A DNA stretch of 49,860 bases from Halomonas faecis (GCF_010993975.1 NZ_JAACZO010000014.1:1-49860); one strand, 5' to 3'. Shown: positions 1-7,351, counted from the stretch's first letter. Made by a program: numbers and translations. The notes: generated by a model not told the origin, from the letters alone.

Positions 1-693
1 CGACTGGGCATCAGTCCGAATATCTATCAGGACGGCACCGTGGTGACGGCCGATACTGGCTTCGCCAACGAAGCCAACATGCGCTACCTGCACGAACGGC
101 AGATCAATGGCTACATTCCCGACAACCGGTTCCGGCGCCGCGACCCCAAGTTCAACGCCCAGAAAGCCAAATACGGCAAGCGTCATCAGGACAGCCCGTC
201 CGCAACTCGAAAGTCGATCATTCCGGCCAGCGAGTTCCAGTTCGATCCCATCAACTTGACCTGCCAGTGTCCGGCAGGGCATCAGATCAGTTATCGGGGC
301 ACCCGAGAAGACAATCGTGGGACGCTCCGCGCGTATTTCGAGGGCCGGTTGCTGCAGTGTCGGCACTGCGCGAAGAAGCACCAGTGCATGCATAACCCCA
401 GCGCGGCAGATCATCGCCACGGAGCGGGGCGCCAGGTCTGCTTTGCTCTGGCACATCGACGCGCACCGTCCTACACCGATTGGATGAAGCAGCGCGTCGA
501 TAGCGCTGAAGGCAAGGCAATCTACAGTCACCGCATGTCGGTGGTAGAACCCGTATTCGGCAATATCGGCACCAACAAAAGATTGAACCGCTTCAGTTTG
601 AGAGGCAAGCGGAAGGTGCAGGGTCAATGGCAGCTGTACTGCCTGGTACATAATATTGAGAAGCTGGCGAATTACGGCAGGTTGGCAGCGTGA
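1..693 (+). CDS. IS1182-family transposase, 3' part (runs off the window start)
   Basis: The reading frame is already open at base 1, so the true start lies outside the window; an internal ATG at 40 is not a convincing start. The protein has features of the C-terminal half of IS1182-family DDE transposases: an early D-T-G-F-A-N-E-A-N segment followed by an I-P-D-N-R-F-R-R-R-D-P stretch, a Cys-rich zinc-like patch (CxCP, then CRHCAKKHQC) and a terminal MSVVEPVFGNIG / NRFSLRG block containing the last catalytic Glu. The function would be cut-and-paste transposition of its own element. No internal stop is seen in this part, so it may be intact upstream. Family assignment is fairly secure; activity is unknown. 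Confidence 0.85.
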   Translation, partial: RLGISPNIYQDGTVVTADTGFANEANMRYLHERQINGYIPDNRFRRRDPKFNAQKAKYGKRHQDSPSATRKSIIPASEFQFDPINLTCQCPAGHQISYRGTREDNRGTLRAYFEGRLLQCRHCAKKHQCMHNPSAADHRHGAGRQVCFALAHRRAPSYTDWMKQRVDSAEGKAIYSHRMSVVEPVFGNIGTNKRLNRFSLRGKRKVQGQWQLYCLVHNIEKLANYGRLAA

Positions 694-864
694 TGGTGAG
701 GAGGAGGGTGTCTGTCAGGGCGCTACCGCTAGAGGGAGTGATAGAGATCAACATCGGCATCAGTGGCGTGATTCATGAATGATGGGCCGGACGCCGCTAT
801 GCCGGAAGATTTGAACCAATAGGAAGGGTGTAGGATGGCCGGAAAAGGGTTTTTCTACAGCCTC
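1..864 (+). mobile_element. IS1182-family insertion sequence, right part
   Basis: The transposase stops at 693 and is followed by about 170 bp of non-coding tail. The likely right terminus is the GGGTTTTTCTACAGCCTC segment at 848-865, which resembles ends I recall for IS1182-type elements. Directly after it comes GTTAAAC (865-871), which fits the right-hand attC core consensus GTTRRRY, and then the cassette gene at 889. The exact IS boundary is inferred because the left end lies outside the window. Confidence 0.6.
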
Positions 865-888
865 GTTAAACAGAACGGAGGTTAGTCA

Positions 889-1647
889 GTGAGTAACGGG
901 GACGAGAAAATCTGCGAAGTGGTGAGGGGTTACATCCAGAATAGCGATATCTTGGATCAAGAGACTGAAATTCAGCACGCTACAAAATTTAAAGTGAAAT
1001 CCGGGGCTCACCGCGCCGGCATCCTCGTTTATAACTCAGGCAAGATCCATGTTGAGGGGGCAGATTCGGACCTAAAGAACTGGTGTCTCGATGTAAAGAA
1101 GAGCATAGAAGACGGGACGAAAGCCCCGGGTGTGCTTTTACCGGAAGAAATTGAAACCTTGCCTCAGCGCCTACAAGATAGAGTCCCCGCTTGCGATGGG
1201 GTTGTGATTTGGTTCTACCAAGAGGCCTTGCGGTGTTATAAGGCCGGAAGCCCTGCTGGCGCTGCATTCATGCTCGGTGCCGCCAGCGAAAAGGCCATAC
1301 TCCTGCTAATTGAAGGGTATAAATCGAATATCTCAGACGAGAGGAATCGAGAGCGTTTCGCAAGTCGCGTAGGGAACCGGATGCTTTCCGTGAAGTTTGA
1401 CGAATTCAAGCGGTCATATCGTGGTTCGGCTCCAAAGCCCGATGCTGCCTGGGCTCAGGATTTGGAACAAATGCTTGACGGGGCCTTCAATTTCTACCGC
1501 TCCACAAGAAACCAAGTCGGCCATCCACAGATTATTCCGGACCTAGATGAAGGGGTTATTCTGGCCAATATTGGTCAGTTTATTGTGTATGTCGAACGAA
1601 TCTACTATCTCATTGAGTTCTTTGAAGAAAATGATATGCGAGTTTAA
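889..1647 (+). CDS. Hypothetical protein with TBP-like N-terminus and HEPN-type RNase motif
   Basis: This is a 252-residue soluble protein that I cannot name. Residues about 32-75 (KFKVKSGAHRAGILVYNSG, then KIHVEG) look like the TBP-like beta-sheet fold found at the N-terminus of RNase HIII and of RnlA-type toxins. The C-terminal half is helical and ends in R207-N-Q-V-G-H212, an exact match to the HEPN ribonuclease motif (Arg, polar residue, three residues, His). RnlA of E. coli combines TBP-like and HEPN modules, so a compact RnlA-like RNase is a reasonable guess. The start is preceded by GGAGGTTAGTCA. The gene lies just after a possible attC end at 865-871 and its stop overlaps another attC-like arm, fitting a gene cassette. 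No obvious antitoxin lies beside it. Confidence 0.7.
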   Translation: MSNGDEKICEVVRGYIQNSDILDQETEIQHATKFKVKSGAHRAGILVYNSGKIHVEGADSDLKNWCLDVKKSIEDGTKAPGVLLPEEIETLPQRLQDRVPACDGVVIWFYQEALRCYKAGSPAGAAFMLGAASEKAILLLIEGYKSNISDERNRERFASRVGNRMLSVKFDEFKRSYRGSAPKPDAAWAQDLEQMLDGAFNFYRSTRNQVGHPQIIPDLDEGVILANIGQFIVYVERIYYLIEFFEENDMRV

Positions 1648-1739
1648 CAAGTCGCTTGAGTATGCTCCGGCCCTGGTCGGGCCTCCGCCGGACGGGCTTT
1701 CCGCGCCGCTCCAAGCCTGCCGATCAGCTTTGCGCAACT
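1642..1739 (+). other. attC-like recombination site, degenerate
   Basis: The left core GTTTAAC at 1642-1648 fits the attC consensus RYYYAAC and overlaps the stop codon of the preceding gene, as is common in integron cassettes. It is followed by a GC-rich segment with arms CCGGCCCTGG and CGGGCCTCCG. A matching right core (GTTRRRY) is not clear, so the site is either decayed or wrongly delimited. Confidence 0.4.
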
Positions 1740-1748
1740 CTGACTAAA

Positions 1749-1797
1749 GTCCGCTTTTGGCCGGATGCCGAACTTTAGGCTATGCTAACATGAAGGA
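1749..1797 (+). repeat. Intergenic repeat, copy 1 of the GCTTYTGGCCGRATGC family
   Basis: This stretch is nearly identical to 3298-3343: both read GTCYGCTTYTGGCCGRATGC and then GAACTTYAGGCTATGCT, ending near ATGAAG. A shorter related motif (GCTTCTGGCCGATAGC-like) recurs at 2241-2264, 4131-4157, twice in tandem at 49061-49085, and inverted near 44770-44790. All copies sit between cassette genes or at the edges of the cassette regions. Confidence 0.6.
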
Positions 1798-1803
1798 GTA
1801 ATT

Positions 1804-1872
1804 GTGTTGGCCAATGCAGAATTCTACCACTTACTGTACCCTATCATTAGGATTGGTTTCTGGTTGACTTGA
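1804..1872 (+). CDS. Possible 22-residue hydrophobic leader peptide
   Basis: A GTG codon six bases after a perfect AAGGAG (1793-1798) opens a 22-codon frame reading V-L-A-N-A-E-F-Y-H-L-L-Y and then a hydrophobic I-I-R-I-G-F-W-L-T before a TGA. The TGA lies 12 bases before the ATG of the next gene. It could be a translated leader, a tiny membrane peptide or chance. The strong ribosome site is the only real support. Confidence 0.3.
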   Translation: MLANAEFYHLLYPIIRIGFWLT

Positions 1873-1884
1873 GGCAAAAGAAAT

Positions 1885-2175
1885 ATGGGGATGTTATTGT
1901 CGTTAATCAGCATGCTTGTGGGTGCCACTATTACGTGGTGGGTTGCTCGAAGTTACTATGAAAAAGCAAGTCATGACTTGTCTATGGAGGCTGCTGAGCT
2001 AAAGAAGCTAAACACGCTTATGCTACGAGGTATGGAGGAAGCTGGAATGGCTGAGTTCTCTCGTGACCACGAGGGTAATATCCAAGGGATGAAGATAAAT
2101 ATGTCTAGCAATATTCAGGCAGGTTCAGCAACAATCAAATGTGATGCTTCAGTGATGCCAAAAAATTCTTCGTGA
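1885..2175 (+). CDS. Small membrane-anchored hypothetical protein
   Basis: The gene encodes 96 residues. Residues 3-22 form one hydrophobic N-terminal helix (MLLSLISMLVGATITWWVA), so the protein is probably anchored in the inner membrane. A charged amphipathic helix follows (KASHDLSMEAAELKKLNTLMLRG), then a polar tail with a possible small beta-strand domain containing a single Cys. GAGG at 1871-1874 is a plausible ribosome site. It lies between degenerate attC-like segments and is AT-rich, as cassette genes here are. No family was recognised. Confidence 0.55.
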   Translation: MGMLLSLISMLVGATITWWVARSYYEKASHDLSMEAAELKKLNTLMLRGMEEAGMAEFSRDHEGNIQGMKINMSSNIQAGSATIKCDASVMPKNSS

Positions 2176-2257
2176 CCAATACTGGCGACTCAGATAATCT
2201 GTTGCTCCGCTGATGCTTTATAGGCTGGGTGCTTTGCATGTTTGCTCTTGGCCGATA

Positions 2258-2293
2258 GCGACGGCATAGCCTTTGTGCCGTCGCAGGCTCTTT
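2258..2293 (+). terminator. Hairpin followed by a short T run
   Basis: GCGACGGCA (2258-2266) and TGCCGTCGC (2276-2284) form a perfect 9-bp stem with a 9-base loop, followed by AGGC and CTTTT. It lies downstream of the small membrane-protein gene and could terminate its transcript. It might instead be part of a decayed attC site, since GTTGGGC, a good right-core match, follows at 2331-2337. Confidence 0.45.
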
Positions 2294-2341
2294 TAGACCT
2301 CTGTCTGCTCAGCGGAGTCTGTCAACATAGTTGGGCATCGA

Positions 2342-2470
2342 ATGAATCCATCTCTTTTCGAAGCACTCAGAATAATTTGTGAGCGGAAAGATATTGAGAT
2401 TGACCGAACGGGTATTGGTGACGAGGGGGTAGATGCGGATTCGGTGCCGACTCTTGGAGAACCTTGGTGA
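2342..2470 (+). CDS. Possible 42-residue cassette ORF
   Basis: An ATG at 2342 opens a 42-codon frame (MNPSLFEALRIICERKDIEI, continuing to GEPW) that ends five bases before an attC-like left core. It starts five bases after GTTGGGC, which fits an attC right core, so the spacing is what one expects of a very short cassette gene. No clear ribosome site is seen, and the ORF may be the remains of a longer gene. Confidence 0.3.
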   Translation: MNPSLFEALRIICERKDIEIDRTGIGDEGVDADSVPTLGEPW

Positions 2471-2474
2471 AGAC

Positions 2475-2534
2475 CACTAACAACTCGTGTAAGGCGGACG
2501 CCCCTGACGGGTCGCCGCTTCGCTCCGCATTAAC
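2475..2534 (+). other. attC-like recombination site
   Basis: CACTAAC at 2475-2481 acts as a left core. It is followed by a GC-rich imperfect palindrome (GCGGACGCCCC, TGACG, GGGTCGCCGC) and ends in GCATTAAC at 2528-2535, which is one base from the usual GTTAAC form. At about 60 bp it is in the normal attC size range. The next cassette gene starts 14 bp later. Confidence 0.55.
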
Positions 2535-2548
2535 GAAAACGAGCCGGA

Positions 2549-3190
2549 ATGATGTTTCATCCAAAAGGAATAACTGAACCTGATAGAAGTGGGTTTTCAC
2601 AAGACCTATTTGGGTACAGTGCATTGGCTAGGCATAAATGGGGCATGGCATGCACGATGGCAGGGTTTGATGTTGATATATCAAAGTCAGCAAGCGTTGA
2701 AGATTTAAAAAATCCAGTTCTATGGCTTACTCAGGCACATGCGCTTTCAGAAGCAGCGTTGGTTGTTTTAAGAAATGAGCCGAACTTACGTGTAATGCCA
2801 GTACTTATGCGCGGGGCATGCGACAGTCAATATTGCGCGGTTGGACTAATGCTGGTTGGTTACAGCCTTGAGGTATGCCTAAAGGCGATGATTATAATGC
2901 GAGATGGAGTGGAGGAATATTTAAAAAATGAAAAAGACCATTTTCATCACAAGATTCACGAGTTGGCAGGCTTCGTGCCCAATTTATCGAAAAAAGAAAA
3001 AGCTATTTTGATGGTTCTACACCACTTTGTAACATGGGCAGGGAGGTGTCCGGATCCTGGCTCAAAGAGAATAAACCACGCAGAAGAGATCTTTTCATTG
3101 TCTGAAAAGTATAAAATTTCTGCAAAAGATGTATTTGAGATCGCATCTAAAGTAATGGGGCATGCAAAGCATGTTGCCGATCATTTGTAA
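2549..3190 (+). CDS. Hypothetical cassette protein, possibly HEPN-like helical fold
   Basis: A 213-residue, mostly helical soluble protein. The central segment GYSLEVCLKAMIIMRDG followed by HHKIHELAGFV resembles the helix pair of HEPN proteins, which often read xYSxExxLKA and later HxLxxL. I see no RxxxxH catalytic motif, so any HEPN fold here would be non-catalytic or the resemblance is superficial. A WAGRCPDPG motif lies near residue 165. Possible starts are ATG 2549 and the adjacent ATG 2552; neither has a strong ribosome site. The gene is AT-rich and sits between two attC-like sites. Confidence 0.55.
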   Translation: MMFHPKGITEPDRSGFSQDLFGYSALARHKWGMACTMAGFDVDISKSASVEDLKNPVLWLTQAHALSEAALVVLRNEPNLRVMPVLMRGACDSQYCAVGLMLVGYSLEVCLKAMIIMRDGVEEYLKNEKDHFHHKIHELAGFVPNLSKKEKAILMVLHHFVTWAGRCPDPGSKRINHAEEIFSLSEKYKISAKDVFEIASKVMGHAKHVADHL

Positions 3191-3195
3191 AAATG

Positions 3196-3280
3196 CGCTA
3201 ACAAGGTTCTCATGTGGGACGCCGCGCCGCGCCGCGCCGCGCCGCGATGCGGCTCGCGCCCCACAGCTGGAGTGTTATAC
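3196..3280 (+). other. attC-like recombination site with CCGCG repeat in its arm
   Basis: CGCTAAC (3196-3202) and GTTATAC (3274-3280) are the outer cores. Inside, GTGGGACGC pairs imperfectly with GCGCCCCAC, and one arm carries a run of GCCGC units (about 3221-3246), suggesting slippage expansion. It directly follows the stop of the preceding gene. The whole is about 85 bp, typical for attC. Confidence 0.65.
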
Positions 3281-3599
3281 ATCAGGATATTCTCAATGTC
3301 TGCTTCTGGCCGAATGCTGAACTTCAGGCTATGCTGAATGAAGCTTGTGAGGCACCTGACAACCCGAGGTGGTCGTTACTGGAGTTCCCCCATTCCAGCG
3401 CACACGCCCCAGTATTATTCAGCATCCGCGGTTATTAGTGTTGGGCGGCCAGGCTATGATGCTTTAATGCGCCATTTGGCTAGGTGGCAGCAGGCGTTCT
3501 GTATAAAATACTTGGACGAGCTTGTACGAGGTTGACATGTAATCATTCTGTTTAACTTCTAGCAAGCATCAATGTAGGATTTAATAAAGGGAAGGTGCC
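3281..3599. other. Gene-poor cassette spacer with repeat copy 2
   Basis: No convincing gene is seen here. The region contains the second copy of the GCTTYTGGCCGRATGC repeat (3298-3343) and a GTTGGGC at 3440-3446 that fits an attC right core. A 65-codon open frame from 3338 crosses both of these and shows no recognisable protein pattern. I read the stretch as the remains of one or two eroded cassettes. Confidence 0.45.
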
Positions 3600-4058
3600 A
3601 TGCTAGATGACTTAGAGAGCTTCGCGAATAAGACTGTAGCTATGGTCGACAGTCATCCAGATATAGGAACCTTACGGCATTCTGACAACTGGTTTGATGA
3701 CCAAGTAAAACTCCTTGAAGATTCGCTTATCAGTATAGTCAAGCGATGCCGGGATTCTAAAACAAGACAATTTGATCAAAATGATGGCTTGTTTTTATCT
3801 TTACAAATCCAGTCGGCCGAGGCAGCTACCTCTGCGCTACTTGGCTACACGCCAAGTGCTGCATTGTCTCAAACAGCGAGTACAGTTTCAAACTGGATAC
3901 AAAGCACTTTGATACCAAATCTAAAAGGGATATCAGGAAAAGTTTTAACAATACTTGCTAGTTTGCTGACGCCTACAGGCTGGGTCTTAAAGGGTAGCAT
4001 CGGGGGAGGTGTGCTAGGACTTTCAAATCTCGAACTAGAGATCAAATTTGGGAGGTGA
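3600..4058 (+). CDS. Hypothetical cassette protein with hydrophobic C-terminal half
   Basis: This encodes 152 residues of unknown function. The N-terminal part is charged and helical. From about residue 105 the sequence becomes hydrophobic and glycine-rich (ISGKVLTILASLLTPTGWVL, then KGSIGGGVLGLSNLELEIKF), suggesting membrane association followed by a short beta segment. The start is well supported by AAGGGAAGG just upstream. GGTTAAC directly after the stop could be an attC left core, but no right core was found. No homologue was recognised. Confidence 0.55.
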   Translation: MLDDLESFANKTVAMVDSHPDIGTLRHSDNWFDDQVKLLEDSLISIVKRCRDSKTRQFDQNDGLFLSLQIQSAEAATSALLGYTPSAALSQTASTVSNWIQSTLIPNLKGISGKVLTILASLLTPTGWVLKGSIGGGVLGLSNLELEIKFGR

Positions 4059-4262
4059 GGTTAACAAGTTTAAAAATACACTCTTGACGTCTCGCTTACT
4101 TACGCGTGCGTCATATCAGAAATGCTTGATTGTCCGCTTCTGGCCGATAGCAGACATCGTGGCTTCTTGCGCAGGCAAATACACTGTTATCGTCAATAGC
4201 TCCCTATGCAGCGAAGGGAGCTGAGTCTGTGATTGGAGCGACATTGGGGAAAATGGTATCTA

Positions 4263-5231
4263 TTATATTATGTCGCGGATAACGTATCCTTGATGTGGTA
4301 GGCGCTTTCTAACAGAATCGAAGTCTTGGCGTACGAAAGATCTTTGTAGCCAGCGATCTTTTCCATCAAACCTGGCTTTGAAGGATGTTCTTGAGTGAGC
4401 AGTTCGGCGGTTATCGACTAACAGAAGCTCCCCTTCCTGTAGTCTAAATGTCTGCATAGTGCTTCTTAATGCCTTTTCGAGTTCATCAATTGCTAGGCTC
4501 GCCTTTTCTCCGTGCGGAGTGATTAGATCTGAGTCATAAGTCAAGTATGGGTCGTCTTTTGGACCCTGTAGAACAGAGGCGCGTTTTATAGAATTTTTCT
4601 TTCCGTGTTCGTTTCCAAATGACAGGTCATAAGCAAAAGAGTACAAGGGCTGAAAAAGACATTCCTTCGTTTCTTTTGACAAGAGTGGCAATGCGAGCCT
4701 GATTGAGGAGACTCCAGTTTTGGCTTGCCTTTCTGGATCTTTTCTCAAACAGTTCAAGATGAGGAAGTCGGGGCGGAATTCATGAAAAGCGACTTCTGTG
4801 TGGAGCTCCAAATAAACGCCGCTGCTTTCAGAGCTTTGTTTTGATGTGTTTTTGAATGTAGGTCTGATATTGTTGAATAGCAATCCTTCGCTTTCCTGTG
4901 CAAAAGCATACATATCACCAAGGAGGGAGCCAAACATCGATATGCAGAACTCTGATATATAACAGCCACGCTCTGCGGCTTCTTTGTTGTCAATCGGTGT
5001 TTCGCATAGATCGGTTTCGAAGGGTAACCCTTTTAAAAGAATGAATCCCGGTTGGTTACCATAAGATCTAAATTCTAATATTTCGTTTTTAATTTTGGTG
5101 GGAAGTTTGAAGGATGCAGCTCTTGCATGGCGTATGAATTTTTTCGGTTCTTGGTAGGGGTTTAATTCTCCAGGTGGTGAGAATAGATTAGATACTTCAT
5201 TTTTAGAGAAATATGTCCTTAGGTCTAACAT
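4263..5231 (-). CDS. Fe(II)/2-oxoglutarate oxygenase, TauD/asparagine-oxygenase type
   Basis: A 322-residue member of the TauD/TfdA and clavaminate-synthase-like superfamily, predicted to hydroxylate a free or peptide-linked amino acid in the cytoplasm using O2 and 2-oxoglutarate. The iron triad is visible as H144-x-E146 (in ELHTEVAFHEFRPDF) and H279 (in LLVDNRRTAHSR), with R293 in KDRWLQRSF as the likely 2-oxoglutarate anchor. Glu in place of Asp in the HxE motif is typical of AsnO, VioC and clavaminate-synthase relatives, and its presence argues against a halogenase. AAGGAG stands 8 bases before the ATG. The gene is AT-rich, unlike the backbone, and lies 25 bp downstream of the LysE exporter gene, almost certainly in one operon. 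The substrate is unknown. Confidence 0.8.
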   Translation of the reverse strand: MLDLRTYFSKNEVSNLFSPPGELNPYQEPKKFIRHARAASFKLPTKIKNEILEFRSYGNQPGFILLKGLPFETDLCETPIDNKEAAERGCYISEFCISMFGSLLGDMYAFAQESEGLLFNNIRPTFKNTSKQSSESSGVYLELHTEVAFHEFRPDFLILNCLRKDPERQAKTGVSSIRLALPLLSKETKECLFQPLYSFAYDLSFGNEHGKKNSIKRASVLQGPKDDPYLTYDSDLITPHGEKASLAIDELEKALRSTMQTFRLQEGELLLVDNRRTAHSRTSFKARFDGKDRWLQRSFVRQDFDSVRKRLPHQGYVIRDII

Positions 5232-5256
5232 TTTGGCAACTCCTTGGTTTATAACC

Positions 5257-5865
5257 CTAGAGTAAATGGTTGACTGATTTTGTGAACAAGGTTAAGCCGA
5301 TCACAGTTATTAGAGCTCCGGTCACAGCCCGTGCCTTGTTTACTGAACTTTGGGTTATTTTTTTGGTCGCTATGTGGGAAGAAAGTGCATAGAGCATCAT
5401 TATGGAAAAGTCGATCACGGCCCAGCCGGTTGCAAGGTAGAGGGCTGAATGCCAATAAGGAGCCCCCTCTAAAATAAACTGGGGAAGGAGGGTGGTGAAA
5501 AATATAAGATCTTTCGGGTTGCTGACCCCGGTATAAAAGGCCCGTTTAAAGATGGCTTTTGGGGAGGCTGCCTTGGCCTGGCCTGAGGTAAGGTTAATCG
5601 GTCTGAGGCTATTTATTCCAACCCATATCAATAAAACCGCTCCAGCAATAGCCATCACATCAATCCATATGCCGCGAATCAGAAAGGCGACGCCCCCGAG
5701 CGACAAAGCAATCAAAATCATGGCCGCCATGACGCTGCCAAACGCGTTAAAAAGGCTTCGCTTTAGACCGTACGACGATGAGTCTTGGATCATTAGTAAT
5801 GCTGAGGGTCCAGGAGTTGCAATGATCAAGAAGATCGTTCCCAAGTAGAGTGCGAATAGATTCAC
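5257..5865 (-). CDS. LysE/RhtB-family amino-acid exporter
   Basis: A 202-residue membrane protein with about six hydrophobic helices. It carries the family signature near the N-terminus (GTIFLIIATPGPSALLM) and the NPKDLIFFTTLLPQF segment in the middle. This family exports amino acids and derivatives from the cytoplasm. The start is GTG at 5865, preceded by AAGGAA at a good distance. It is first in a two-gene operon with the 2-oxoglutarate oxygenase, so the likely job is exporting the hydroxylated amino acid, its precursor, or a toxic analogue. Base composition is clearly lower in GC than the following backbone genes, suggesting transfer of the pair together. Confidence 0.85.
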   Translation of the reverse strand: MNLFALYLGTIFLIIATPGPSALLMIQDSSSYGLKRSLFNAFGSVMAAMILIALSLGGVAFLIRGIWIDVMAIAGAVLLIWVGINSLRPINLTSGQAKAASPKAIFKRAFYTGVSNPKDLIFFTTLLPQFILEGAPYWHSALYLATGWAVIDFSIMMLYALSSHIATKKITQSSVNKARAVTGALITVIGLTLFTKSVNHLL

Positions 5866-6553
5866 TATTATTCCTTTTCAGAGGGGCGTTTTCCCTAGCA
5901 AGCAGCCTATGAGAACGGGTGTGGCTAGCTGGGAGTCGGCTGCCTCAGCCTGAATATGGTCAAGAGATTTTTTGGGGTGATTCTTTAGTTCATCATTCGA
6001 ATATTTGAGGTTTTGAGCCTAGCTTTCTCTATCCTTGATTCATGACGTCGCCGTGTGTCACCTTGGTTACGGTAATGTTTAAAATTTAAGAAATTGTCTG
6101 CTTGATATTACCTTGAATGGAAAGGAGTGATGTAAGCTGGTATTTATTTTTGGGCTGATGGATGTCAGGTGAATTATTTCGAGTTTTTTTAATCTATCAT
6201 TTTTTACGTTGTGCGTCATTGCGTTGTAAGTAAGTCGTTCTATGCAGTGGTTAGAAGTTTGATGATATGTGCAGTGAGGTATATTAGATATTTTACATGT
6301 AGTCCATGGCTTACACTGGACTTGGCTGATAAGCTCCTCGTGAAGTGACCCCTTGGTTTCATCACCCCCTGATCTAGGTGCATAGGGTGTGCTGAAACCA
6401 GGGGGGATTACAGAACAAGAAGAAGGAGTTTCTCGCGGTGACAACACATGATGGCAGCCTCGCTGCCATCCCGTGGACATCTTGTCCTGCTATCGTCCTG
6501 ACATCGGCGGCGCATCGTCGCGTCGCGCGCTCCACGTTGCCCCGGGAGGATCC
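5866..6553. other. Long AT-rich intergenic region at an island boundary
   Basis: I see no gene in this 690-bp stretch. It is strongly AT-rich up to about 6400 and then changes abruptly to the GC-rich backbone. Structure seen: arms TCACCCCCTG (6360-6369) and CAGGGGGGAT (about 6400-6409), and a perfect 8-bp hairpin GATGGCAG-CCTCG-CTGCCATC at 6450-6470 just upstream of the SuhB-like gene. The exporter promoter must lie in the left part; no confident -35/-10 pair was picked out. Confidence 0.6.
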
Positions 6554-7351
6554 ATGCACGAGTCGTCTCTGATCGCGTCATTGCAACACGCCGCCCGCGT
6601 TGCCGGTGCATGCCTTCTCGAGGGCTATCATGCCGCCGGTGCCATCGACTTCGAAGCCAAGGGGGCCTCCGATTTCGTGACCCACTACGACCGCGCGGCG
6701 GAGCGGATCATCATCGACAGCCTCCAGCGCGCTCACTCCGGACTGGCCTTCCTCGGCGAGGAAAGCGGCGCGACGCCGTCCGCGTCCGGTGATACCACGG
6801 TGATCATCGATCCCTTGGATGGCACCAACAACTTCCTGCATCGGGTGCCTCACTTCTCGGTCTCCATCGCCGTGCACCAGGGCCGATCATTGACCCACGG
6901 TGTGGTCTATCAGCCGCTGCTGGACGAGATGATGTGGGCGGTGGCGGGGGAAGGTGCGTACCGCAACGAGCGACGCATCGTCGTGCCGCCGGCCCGAGGC
7001 CTTCACGAGATGCTGGTCGCCACCTGTCTGCCTTATCACGACAAGGGCGACTGCTCGACCAGCCTGGCCCATCTGACGACGCTGATGCCTCGAGTCGCTG
7101 GCATCCGCGTGCCTGGCTCGGCGGCTCTCGAGGTCGCTTATGCCGGCCTCGGCCGCTTCGATGCCTTCTGGTCTCAGGGCGCTCGGCTCGAATTGTGGGA
7201 TGTCGCCGCCGGCATCGTCATCGCCCGCGAGGCCGGCTGCACGGTCACCGATCTGGCTGGCGACCCGACGCCCGACGAGTGGGCCAGTCTGCTGGTGGCA
7301 CATCCCGAACGGCACGACGAGTTGCTCGAGATGCTGGTTGCCCCGCGGTAG
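6554..7351 (+). CDS. Inositol-monophosphatase-family (SuhB-like) phosphatase
   Basis: A 265-residue Mg2+-dependent phosphatase of the IMPase superfamily (inositol phosphate, histidinol phosphate or PAP hydrolysis). The metal site appears as GEES (near residue 74), the DPLDGTNNF motif (D-P-L-D-G-T), and the late LELWDVAAG motif with its conserved W-D. An early F-V-T-x-x-D motif is also present. The ATG at 6554 follows a strong GGGAGGA; an in-frame ATG at 6473 has no support. The gene is backbone-like in GC content and stands alone in front of the HigBA pair. The exact substrate cannot be read from sequence. Confidence 0.85.
   Translation: MHESSLIASLQHAARVAGACLLEGYHAAGAIDFEAKGASDFVTHYDRAAERIIIDSLQRAHSGLAFLGEESGATPSASGDTTVIIDPLDGTNNFLHRVPHFSVSIAVHQGRSLTHGVVYQPLLDEMMWAVAGEGAYRNERRIVVPPARGLHEMLVATCLPYHDKGDCSTSLAHLTTLMPRVAGIRVPGSAALEVAYAGLGRFDAFWSQGARLELWDVAAGIVIAREAGCTVTDLAGDPTPDEWASLLVAHPERHDELLEMLVAPR

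Noticed and set aside
4263..5231. A BesD-like amino-acid halogenase
   Set aside because: The iron motif is H-T-E; halogenases of this superfamily lack the carboxylate residue, so this is a hydroxylase type.
6079..6480. 133-codon minus-strand ORF in the AT-rich gap
   Set aside because: No ribosome site, odd composition and it spans an obvious composition boundary and a hairpin.
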